Positions 38,301 through 48,004 of a DNA stretch of 64,000 nucleotides are shown here, in pieces. The stretch's first letter is position 1; each line of letters starts with the position of its first letter. Position numbers and translations under genes: made by a program. Source of the stretch: Takifugu bimaculatus. Taxonomy: Eukaryota > Chordata > Actinopteri > Tetraodontiformes > Tetraodontidae. Below the pieces are notes generated by a model, which did not search any database, was not told the origin of the DNA, and saw only the letters and a program-made list of their open reading frames with translations. The stretch spans positions 18,572,191 through 18,636,190 of the forward strand of contig CP034975.1 of assembly GCA_004026145.2 (NCBI GenBank), read 5' to 3'.

Positions 38301-41300
38301 GCTCCCCACCCCCTGGTTAGAATGGAAAGATCCCCAACCCCCGGGCTCCCCCCACCTCTCATCTAAAAGGCTGGGGTAACAGGGGCCACAGAATGACGAT
38401 CGCAGGGGCATTTGTCATGATCTGAGCCATGGCAGTCTGTTGCTCTCCTGTGGGTCTTTGTTGTCCCCGGCTCACAACTTGCTGGCTGAGCAGGGGATTT
38501 CAGATGTATCATTAACATCTGAACCAGGTCGACAGTTGCACGGCAGGAGCACAAACACACATGCACACACTAAAGACACAGAAAGCAGGATGTAACAGGC
38601 GTGCAGCAGAGAGTCATCACTTTTATGAAAGATGTAGGCTGAGATTATTGCACTCTCGCACCCCCCTCGCACAGTTCTGTGGTTTTTTAAACCATGCAGT
38701 TACTGTTCCCATAACCCAGTGTCCTGAAGTGCCGGGTCAGAGTTGAGGTCACAAGGTACCCTGGATCAGCCCACCTCCCTCACCTCCTCTGATAATACAT
38801 TCAGATCAGCATGGCATTGGGACGCAAAGCAATGGAAAAACCCCATACACAATCATGTAATCATATGACTAAAAAGAAGACTTTGTTAATTGTTTTTATT
38901 AATATTTCGATCATTTTTTCAGTGTATGAATATGAGTCTCTGATTAAATAATGCCGGTCCAACCTGCTCACCATAGTTACTAATGAAGACGATGCCATTT
39001 GCTCTCAGTATTTCATCCTCTGCTTCCTCTCTTAAATCTTGATAGAAAGACATACAAGAATAGGGAACTTGTTTGCTCTTGCAATTTCCAAGCGATTGCA
39101 TCCCTGTTTACGGCTAATGCAGCATTCACTTTCATCATGAAGTGGTGAAACTAAAAAACCCTGGTCTTTGCTGCTGACAAACACCACTTCCCCTCTTGGG
39201 AGAGTCTTTGTACAACACACCACTCGAACCCTTTTAACATGGCTCATTGATTTGGTTATCCCCATCGTACATCCTCTTTAATCTCTAATCTTCCAAATCT
39301 TTCTTTCAGTCTCTTTTCTCATCTGTGTGTCCTTTCTTTTCCTCCTGGTGCTTTTTTCTGTATCCCCCTTGTGTTTTTAATTGAATTAGCAGCATGTCCA
39401 TCCTTTTGTAATTAAAGATCTGCCTGTTTCTGACAGCTAATGGGGGCCATTCCAAGTTCTGGATGAGTGATATTGAGATATCCTTCCTCCAGGGTCACAT
39501 CCATAGCAATTTCCCTTTGATTTTCAAAATGATGGACTTGTCATAAAGGAGCAAAGGCTTAATGATCTTTGCTACGATCAGTCCACTCTCTTTTGCCACT
39601 GTGTGGAGACAGTTCCAAGTCATAGACTATGCTCTGTCTCTCCCTCTCCTTTTTTCTCTCACTCTGTGGAGGTATTTCCAGAGTGCCGCTGGCCATAATG
39701 GATTTATGAGTAGGCCATACTTTGGTAAACACCGATGGTGGGCAGCCCCCCCCCCCAGTGATATAGTGAAGGTCCCCATAAAAAATGAGAAAACCAGGTT
39801 ACAGCCACCATAGAGATGGGCTAAACAATAAAAGGCTTTATGGGAAGATATAGCCCAGTACCATAAATGCTGGAATCTGCTGTGAGGGGGACATTAAAAG
39901 GGTAATGAGGAAGGGGGGTTGCCTTTCACAAAAAATCCCTGCAGCCACCAAGTAGGTTCTTTTTAAAAAAGACCCACACACACTCGTAGAAGTTAGCAAA
40001 GCACAGTAATTAAATCATTAATGTTTTGTGCTCTATATATGTGTATCTGTCATCCAGGAAGGAGGTGAGTTCAGTTTAATATGCACTGATAACTACAGGA
40101 TGTTCTCACATTGAAGGGTCGAGCCCTCATCACACATCGGCTTGCAGTCGGGGACCACAGCTGTTGGGTTTGGATGGTGCTGCCAATATCGGCTGCGAAA
40201 AAAGAAAACAGCTGTGCAAACAAATAGACACATACGCTCAGACAGAAACCACAATGGCTGCAAGAGGAGCAAAGTGGTAACAGACAAGTCTATGCAGTTC
40301 GTGACCCTGCACCTAAGGACACCAGAGCAGAAGAACAGACATATGCTGACCTGCAGATCCAGGAAAATCTTGGTTTGAAAGCGTCAGGAGGAAAGCAGTT
40401 GCTGGGACCAAGCCAGCGGGAAGTGTGGGGGTGGAGAAGATTAGGCTGCTGAACACTTCGTAGGTGAATGCTACTGACTTGTATGTGGCATGCTTTTGCA
40501 CCACAGCATAACAGAGATTTGGATATATCCCTGGGGGGGAATGGCTAGGGAACAACATTTTACAACTTCCTAACAACCCTGATTGGACTAAGAAAGGAGA
40601 TTTGGGGTAGTAAAAATAGTTTGACACCCTCAAGGTCCTGGCTGCAATCTCCTCTTCACCCTTGCCCATAAACCTCTTTGAATGACCTCCAAACTCCCTC
40701 CACCTCATTCTTCTCTCTCCACTGGACTCTATAGTGGTAGATGTGCTCCACATTAGGAGCACAATGTTTACCACATGTGGAATGTCTCTATTACTTCTTA
40801 CTCATATAATCATCTATTTCTGCGAAGCCTCCATGTCTGGAATTTATGCAACAAACCATGTAACCTGTAACAAGTTAAGGGATTTGAACACAATCTGGCA
40901 CTGCTGTCCGCTAAAGTACTTTTCCATGTTATGTGGAGCGGGGCAGAAAGAGGCAGAAAAACAGCCACCTGGGCTGATGTACTAATGTGAGATGAGTCCC
41001 TTCTGATAGATTTTAGACTTTGCTCAATAAGAATGATGCAACAGGGAGCATTGGCCACTCTTCTGCAAGTATCGTGACAAATCACCACTTATTTTTCCAC
41101 TAAAGAAAGATAAAACACCCAATTCCCTAACTGGCTATTGCTTGGAAATCATAGCCCAGTCCCTCTCAGAAATAACAAATTATTTTGTGTAGGCATTTGA
41201 TATATTCCTCTCTTTTTATGAATGTCAAAGTGACTGTTTTGCTTCAAAATACAGCTTAAAGGTTGTGGGGGAGGGTTCTCCCTTCTGCTCCTTTGTAATA

Positions 41301-41976
41301 AGCCATGGTCATCAATCTGCTATCTGTAGCTTGTTGTATGCTATCACAGGCTATCACTCGAGGATGAATGCTGTCCCCTTGGAGAAGAAAACAGAGCCTG
41401 CAAAATTAGCATTTTCTGGCAGCCATTACTCATAGGACTAATCCCGTCAAGGAATGTGTGGCTGCATTATCAGTGTAGGCGAGGGGTCGAGGTGGTCCCA
41501 GCCTGAGCACTGGGCCCTTATCGGGTAGGGTAAACACACTGGGGCCTGCATTAAATAAGTGTCACAGTCAGCGGGGAGGAGCAGGCCGAGCCCACCTGCC
41601 AGGCTCCATGCAGATAATCCCTCTCAAAAATCCATGTTGGTCAGACCCAGCTGTGGCCTGTGGATCAGGTGTAGGGAAAGTGGGGGAGGAGAGGACATGC
41701 ATTGTTCCGGCAGTGGTGTAGATTACAATACAAGTCACACTCGTTTTCCCACAATGTATTTTTCCTGTGTTTTTCAGCCATTCAGCTTTTTGATATATTT
41801 TTTAATATGACCAGACTATGTTGTTGATCTTGTGCCCATTACGGTCATATTAATATATTTAAATCCAGTGTTACACCAGCATATTTTTATGAAATGACTG
41901 CATATGTGCAGCCAAATGTATGTAACCGCAGTAACACTGATATAGCAGCCACTATCATGTGACCCTACCTCTCAAT

Positions 41977-41996
41977 GCATTATGCATGCATAATGC
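41977..41996. repeat. Perfect 20-bp palindrome, POU-like
   Basis: GCATTATGCATGCATAATGC is its own reverse complement over all 20 bases. The overlapping ATGCAT/TATGCAT words resemble back-to-back POU-family half-sites. It lies about 400 bp upstream of the alpha2 DR5 element. The palindrome is seen; binding by POU factors is inference. Confidence 0.85.
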
Positions 41997-42363
41997 TGTA
42001 ATAACTATGGCATGGAAGCAAGCCACAAGCCACGCAGAGCACCGTGTTTACATAACATGGTGCATTGAGGTGGCGTGGACTGCTGACCATTTAAAGCGGC
42101 GTCCTGTTTTGGTGGGTGGTGGGGCAGCATACATCTTCCCAAAGTTTCCCGTTCCGCTGTGGGAAAAGTGGGCAGATTCATGACTCAGTGACTTTACTGC
42201 TTTTGTGCCTGGATGTGTGCTGGGTGAGCAGACTAAGGTGCTTCTCTGGGCAGCACTCGAGGAAAAGCTGTAATGGTGTTACACCGACCGAGTGGGCAAG
42301 GTGGGAAACCTTGAATAATGTCGAATGAGAGCGAGCCAGAAAGCCGAATCCGAGTCAGCCAGT

Positions 42364-42380
42364 GGGTCACTAGGAGGTGA
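42364..42380 (+). promoter_or_regulatory. Imperfect DR5 upstream of the alpha2 RARE
   Basis: GGGTCA-CTAGG-AGGTGA: a direct repeat with 5-bp spacing whose second half-site deviates from RGKTCA at one base. It ends 17 bp before the consensus DR5 at 42398, so the two could act as a tandem element. Confidence 0.4.
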
Positions 42381-42397
42381 GGCTGCCTACTTCTCTG

Positions 42398-42414
42398 GGT
42401 TCAGGGAAAGTTCA
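42398..42414 (+). promoter_or_regulatory. DR5 retinoic acid response element of the rara alpha2 promoter
   Basis: GGTTCA-GGGAA-AGTTCA followed by GC. Both half-sites fit RGKTCA and the spacing is exactly 5 bp, the preferred arrangement for RAR/RXR heterodimers. The published mammalian RAR alpha2 promoter element, as I recall it, is GGTTCA/AGTTCA with a 5-bp spacer and a following GC, so this looks like the orthologous element. It lies 1.2 kb upstream of the alpha2 start codon at the edge of the CpG-rich region. With equal base frequencies, a strict RGKTCA DR5 would be expected about 0.1 times in 64 kb on both strands, so a match here by chance is unlikely. Expected role: retinoic acid induces its own receptor isoform. 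Confidence 0.8.
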
Positions 42415-43344
42415 GCTGCATAGCATTAGGCAAATTAGAAAAGTGGGGCTGGGGGAGAAAAAAAAGTCTGAGGGTAGGGACTGATGAGAGGACGGGGGAA
42501 AGGGTCAAATTAGTTGGAAGGAGGAGCCCAAAAGACCGAAACCATAGAGGAGAACTTCCAGGAAAAGAGGAGCGACAGCGCTCATTAGGAACTCGGCTTA
42601 TTGATATGAAAGGCTCATTATGGAGCTCGTATGACTTAATCATATCCGCAAACGCGTTTGTATTTAAAGCTCCGCAGCCGACATTGGATGAGGAGGAGTG
42701 CGCCCCCTGCTCCCGAGTTTGGACAGGGGAATCCACCGGGAGATCCTTGAAAGGGTTAAACGTAGGAGGAGCAAACCCTGAAAAGAGATCGAGTGTTGGG
42801 AGGGAAAAAGCAAAAGAGCCGAGCGGAGGTGGAGCTACAGTCCTCAGCTGCTGTGCCTTGTCACATTTCTGCAGAACATGAGAGTCGCACGATAAAGTGT
42901 GGGAATGCGTTAGGCTCCTCTCCCCGAATACAAACAAGGCTGCCCCCGCTGCATATCCTACACCACCCTGGATAACCGACAGCAGAGACTGAGCGAAAGA
43001 CGCCGCCAGGTGTTTGGAGGGTCCAGACGGAGAGCGCTGGGCTGGCAGTAGTCCACCCTCGGCGGGCGCAGACGGGACGGCCGAGCGTAACCCCGAGGAC
43101 GCACTGCGCCCGGGCGGAATCTCCTCTCTGATAGCTGGGCTGCCGTCGCTGTGATATTCCCCGTGCAGTCGTGGGGGCTTGGGGAGCTCTGCGTTCTCTC
43201 TTTCCTGGGATTTAATCGTCTCTCTGCTGTGGATATTGCCGTAAATGCTGTGCGCCACGGCTGGAGAACGGGAGCGGACCCGTGGTTTTTTGTTGAAGTC
43301 GTCCGGGTCGTTTTCTGTTAGTCGTGTTCTCGGCGTCGGGCACC

Positions 43345-43395
43345 ATGCAGACTGTTCTCTCGCATTATGTTTTCATACTGAGCCGAGCTGACTAA
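43345..43395 (+). promoter_or_regulatory. Upstream ORF 1 in the alpha2 leader (16 codons)
   Basis: ATG in a strong context (CACCATGC, A at -3) followed by 15 more codons and TAA. It is not in frame with the alpha2 A domain. Whether it is in the mature mRNA depends on the unknown transcription start. Confidence 0.45.
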
Positions 43396-43452
43396 GCTCC
43401 AGAGACGCGGAGCCTTTCCCCAGTTTGATTTTTGATCAGCGGAATAAAGAAG

Positions 43453-43512
43453 ATGCCAAATGTTCCCCGGCCCCCCCTGTGTTCGGATTTGTCACTTTTC
43501 CTACGATTTTAA
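43453..43512 (+). promoter_or_regulatory. Upstream ORF 2 in the alpha2 leader (19 codons)
   Basis: ATG with A at -3, ending in TAA at 43510-43512. Its stop codon overlaps the start of upstream ORF 4 in the word TAATG, an arrangement that can support termination-reinitiation. Confidence 0.5.
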
Positions 43513-43618
43513 TGCAGTTTCCCTCCTTTCTGTCCCCCCGTGTTTGCAACTGCTTGCGGCGTGCCGACAACCACAGGGTCCGTGTGTTCCTGCGTGCGCC
43601 CCGGTAGTTCGCTTCTGA
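43460..43618 (+). promoter_or_regulatory. Upstream ORF 3 in the alpha2 leader (52 codons)
   Basis: It overlaps ORFs 2 and 4 in another frame and ends 22 nt before the receptor ATG at 43641. Such a late-ending upstream ORF would be expected to reduce initiation at the receptor start. The peptide is unrecognised. Confidence 0.45.
43512..43607 (+). promoter_or_regulatory. Upstream ORF 4 in the alpha2 leader (31 codons)
   Basis: This ORF is in the same frame as the receptor but stops with TAG at 43605-43607. That rules out a longer N-terminus for alpha2 from this exon. Confidence 0.5.
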
Positions 43619-43640
43619 CTATATTCTCTCGCTGCGTATG

Positions 43641-43815
43641 ATGTATGAGAGTGTGGACGTGGTGGGACTGAATCCCAGCCCGAACCCCTTTTTAATGATG
43701 GAATACTACAACCAGAGCAGAGGATGCTTGATCCCAGAGAAAGGACTGGTGCCCGGGGCGCCCCATCCCTACAGCACGTCCATCAGGAACCAGCACTGGA
43801 ACGGCTCCAACCACT
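43641..43815 (+). CDS. rara: Retinoic acid receptor alpha, isoform 2 A-domain exon (partial gene)
   Basis: This exon encodes residues 1-58 of RAR alpha2, the isoform with an alternative N-terminal activation domain. The peptide begins MYESVDVVGL. It contains PSPNPFL (12-18), a QSRGCLIPEKGLV block (25-37) and the ending HWNGSNH, all diagnostic of vertebrate RAR alpha2. I chose the ATG at 43641 because mammalian alpha2 starts MYESV and this codon has A at -3. The ATG directly before it (43638) would add only one Met. An in-frame TAG at 43605 blocks extension. The exon ends in phase 1 at 43815, followed by GTAGGT. Joined to 61577, the split codon reads TCC (Ser59), as in mammals. Compared with mammals, a few residues are inserted around 40-48 (GAPHPYSTS). 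The DR5 element 1.2 kb upstream predicts induction by retinoic acid. Confidence 0.95.
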
Positions 43816-45238
43816 GTAGGTGCCTTTTCTGTCCTCCCAACTTCACTCCACTAAACCCCCCATGTCTGCATATGCGTTCACTGGGGTGTTATCGTTTTAA
43901 TAACCTGTAAATACGCAAATTGACTGCAGTCACCCCCCCATTATCCGTCCATGTGTATCCCGCCCTGTTTTACCTCAATCATTTAACCCCATTAATATGT
44001 ACCAAAAGCGTTGCGTGTTTTCGCCCTCGTTGAGCTTTGTAAACTGCATTATATATACTTGACCCACTTTCGTCTGTGTTTTCTCTGCCTCTGTGTGCGC
44101 CCTGGCTGGGTATGCTGTTTTTTTTTTTTATTCCGAGAAACCTCGGCGAGACTGCGGCGCTTTGAACAGGGCCACACGATCAAAAGCGTTTAGGTTTCCT
44201 GAAATGTGCACTTGATACAAACAAGGGTTTACGAGCCATGCCACTGCTAATCAGATCAGACTGTCGTGCCAGTTTTAACCTTCTGCTCCTCTGGTAATCT
44301 GGATAGCTGTGCCCACGGGCCCCACCGGACACTCGCGTCTTTTTTGACTTCCAAAAACGGGCCTTTTGCCAGATGGATGGATTTTAAATTCCAGCTTATT
44401 TTGAAATATAGTTTGACAATAAGGGAAAATTTCGATTTTAAAAAACTGCACTTGAGTCTAACTGTTTTATCGAAGTGGAAACACCAGGTATGTAAAAATA
44501 AACATGTTTCTAAAAATAATGAAATTGGTCATAGTTCTTGTGCCAGAAAGGGATCAGGACAGGCTTAATGTCGTGAAGAATATGGCTTGTTTGTCTGATT
44601 GGTCTTTTGAAATGCCTTTTTTTTGCTTGGTGTGTGTTTGTGTTTCCCTGGGTTGACTATGAGCTGCCGGTGATTGAAAATGTAAGTCTTTGACTTGGTA
44701 CCTGCAGCAGTAAGAGTTTTATTGCAGCAACACGGTGTTGGAGAGACTCTTCCCTTTCGTTACCTCAAAGCTCTGGCAGGCCTTTCGAGAAGAGAGAGTT
44801 TTGTTGTCTTTCACAGCTGAAGGAGTGTAAAAGTAGGAATCTCCACAGGCTCTTAAGGGCTAATTTCCTCTCTGTCTCGGGACTATAGAAACACATGATG
44901 ATGCGACAATTAAACAGGAATTTTAGATGTTTGCCAGCAACAACAAAACATACTCAAAATAGATCTTTACCTGTTGTACCCAATGAAGTCTCATTTGTCA
45001 CAATTTGGGGAGTTTTTTTTTTTTTAAAAAGCCTTGTGAACTAATTTCTAAGTGTATTTAAAAGCAGACATGTTCTGTGCTTGATAGCATTTATTGGAAT
45101 GGCTCAGTGATCGTCTGTGGCGTTGATTCAAACCATGTGAGCACATCTGGGGGTATTTTGTGGGGGTTTGGCCCAGGAAAAGACCTCTGATCCTTCACTC
45201 AAATTCACATTGTGTTGCTCAACCAGACAAGTTGCAAG

Positions 45239-45297
45239 AGGAGAGAGAGAGAGTGTGTGTGCGTGTGTGTGTGTGCGTGCGTGCGTGTGTGTGTGTC
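45239..45297. repeat. Compound (GA)n(GT)n(GCGT)n microsatellite
   Basis: A GA tract passes into GT with GCGT units. It resembles the compound repeats at 5526 and 19686. Confidence 0.95.
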
Positions 45298-47991
45298 AGG
45301 AGGATGGAACACAATAAAAAAATGTAATGCACAACCAGGGAGCAGTGGCAGGGGGGTTGGGAAACCAAGCACAACATCCGTTTGTGTCATCACGCGGCTC
45401 AGAGGCTTATTGGTTCACAGAGGCAGAAAACACAACGGAGCGGCTAAAGCCAAACATTGACTGGCTGCATTTTTAAAAGAGATTCTTGTTCTTTAACCTC
45501 CACGAGTTCCCTCTTTTTTTAACTCTCCACATTCATTCACTTCATCCCAGGCTCTGCAGATGGGTGCACTCGGTGACATCTTCACTGAAGGAAATGGCCT
45601 CCTGGACCCATTAACTGGCCAGGCACACACCTACATCATATAGCTACTTCATCCCTAATGTTATTGTTCTTTAAAGATCTTATCACTTAAGTTGTTCAAT
45701 AGGCTCCAGCCGGCTGTAGACAATGCCAGCAAATTTCTGCCTCTGTAGATTAAAAATGTAGTTTTTTTTATATCCGTTGACTGTCCACATCCTTATGGCA
45801 TTTACAGGCTCATGCATGAAAGAATGTGCACGGCCCTGTTCACATGACAGTCACACACTTAAGCAAGGGTATCAAGGAAAGGGGGTGGGCCCAAAGATTC
45901 ACTCATGTATAAACGTGTGCTCAAGGAGTCAGAAGTCAGTGGAAAGAGTAATTTGTGAGGAAGTTCTTTTGCCTGACAGGGTTAAAAAGATCTAGTCGAA
46001 ATGAGAAGTTATTTGATTATTTCTGGTCCGTGGCTTTAAGAGCATTTCATGCAATCATGAAGGAGGTTAGTTGAGGTGGATTTTTATCGCTTCCCTGTGA
46101 CCTTTTCTTATGACACGCAGGCTCTCTCATTTTCCTTCATACTTTTTAAATCTCTGCCGTTAACAAAGCAGCAGCAGGAGCTATTAGTTTGTGCTGTGAG
46201 CAACATTGAAAATGGTGAAAGATGTGTTTACATTTTGTGTGGGCCAACAAATTGGCATGTGCTGGACGAAAGACCTTTGAATATCACTTCCTCTTCCCCT
46301 GTTTATATGCCAGGGTTCTCTTTTTCAAGAAGATGCTGAGAATTTAGAAAACACAAATAATGGTGCACACACAAGAAGCTGGTGGAATCACCACAGTGCT
46401 GCTAGTTCCCAGCGCAATGAAACAAGGTTGCCACAGGGAAAAGGTCGTGTATTAAGGTCATGAAATATGACTTTTATTGTCTTGATCAATTCACTCGGGA
46501 ATTCTCCTGAAAACATGAGCTTGTGATATTGTTCTAATACTGTAATGCAAATCCTGAGCTTTAATATTCCTGAAATGTTGTGCCTGACCTTAATGTCAAT
46601 GTCAAGCCACTAAGCTTCATAGCATTGCCTGCATGCACTTTAATGCACATGCACCCTGGTGCTTTCATGGTCAGGCTTATGAAAGAATGACCCTTTCATC
46701 CTGGAGCTTTGTTGATCCCAGCTTGATGGAGCTGGCAGGATAGATTGACAGCATTGAAGCAAGGACCTTGTTCTTCTGGAGAAGAAAAGCATCAAGCAGG
46801 CTTCTTATTGCACCACGTCTGCCTAACCCCATTCAGCCGATGGTGACAGTGATTTAGTATCCTGAAAGCTCGGAATGCCCGAGTGAGTGGGTGTGTGTGT
46901 GAGCGAGAGATCAGTATGTCCACAAAAGCGCGCCTGCTTTCACCTTCAGGTGAACATCAATAACACATTTTGTCATCAAGGTATGTTTGTAAAGGCAAAG
47001 GGCCACTACTCTACTGGGAGGGGCCGCAGGTCAACATTTCACAACCTGCCTATTACTCGCTCCAAAAACGCCACCCTACTACCAACCGTTGAATCTGTAC
47101 CTACCTTTTCGGATGTGAGTTCTTGCACATTAACCTGGTTCGTCCACTGACTTGGAATATCAAGTTTACACATTTCGGCCGACTGTGATATCTGTCATAA
47201 TCACAGTGTAATGAGTGGATTTGGCACAATATCATCAGGGAGTCAATCATTTTATTTCAAAGACGCCAGAAGTCCAGTAAAGTTCAATTAGAGTGGTGAA
47301 CACAAGGTCAAATCCACCAGCCCCAGCCTGTTTGTAAAGAATTAGCCAGAGGCAACTGCCTGAATGTTCTGTATACTCATTTGGTTTGATGCTAAATCCC
47401 CAACCAAGGGCTGGTGTACACGGCAAAAGCTCCCTTTGATGAGGAGAGGAGGATACACAAAAGATCCAGGCGGTAACATTGATTCATCACAGCTTAAAGA
47501 CAGTGGCTGGTTGCAGATATTGTGACACGGGGCAGTAATTCTGCTGTCATTAATTACAGCCTTCCGCACGTGTCTTGTTACACAGCGTACACAGGGATAT
47601 GAGGGAGATCAAAACAGTTCAGGTAAGGGGGAGGGGGGCTACCCTATAAAATATTCATAGCTTCTTCATTTAAATCAATTCAGCTCTACGGGGGCAGTCG
47701 AGCGTCAACTGTCAGAAATTGAGCTGGGCCTGTTGTAATCACTTCTTTACTTATCTCTACAGATGGCTTGCTCGCAATGGGCTCTGCATGGCTAACTCGC
47801 CGGCACATTGAGAGAAGGGCACGTTCTTTCTCTTTGTCACCCTCCCCATCTCTCCAGCCCATCTCTATGTTTCGTCCCCACCTTCCCATAATGGAGCACA
47901 CATAAATTCATCTGGCTATTGAACTAGGGACATTTATCACCCAAGAATGCATTTTCATTCCCAAAGTGTCTCCATTCTCCCTCCATTTTTA

Positions 47992-48004
47992 CCCCCCCCC
48001 CCCC
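47992..48004. repeat. C13 homopolymer run
   Basis: Thirteen consecutive C residues. Length may be unreliable in the assembly. Confidence 0.9.

Larger units (their letters stand above)
18625..42363 (+). other. rara: Intron between the alpha1 and alpha2 exons, no supported gene
   Basis: This is about 24 kb of intronic sequence of the alpha1 transcript. It contains a small foldback element with target duplication (18747-18933), simple repeats (19686, 19864, 21301, 29958, 34980), homopolymer G/C runs (33311, 38286), tandem hairpins (29731-29784), a 20-bp palindrome (41977-41996), a DR4-type motif (19527) and a DR1-type motif (32229). A GC3-rich, codon-like island of about 130 bp occurs at 25373-25501. 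Other open frames are short, mostly AT- or repeat-derived, and unrecognised. Confidence 0.7.
42640..43640 (+). promoter_or_regulatory. rara: CpG-rich alpha2 promoter and leader region
   Basis: CpG density rises sharply compared with the flanking introns, especially at about 43000-43340. A TATA-like word, TATTTAAA, lies at 42661-42668, about 250 bp downstream of the DR5. If used, transcription would start near 42690 and give an unspliced leader of about 950 nt. A start further downstream is equally possible. The region holds no recognisable protein in the sense direction. The minus strand is open for 285 codons (42401-43258), which I attribute to high GC content. Confidence 0.6.

Noticed and set aside
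38733..38752. GGGTCA and AGGTCA half-sites in direct repeat with 6-bp spacing
   Set aside because: DR6 is not a usual RAR, RXR or VDR spacing, and isolated half-sites are frequent in 64 kb.
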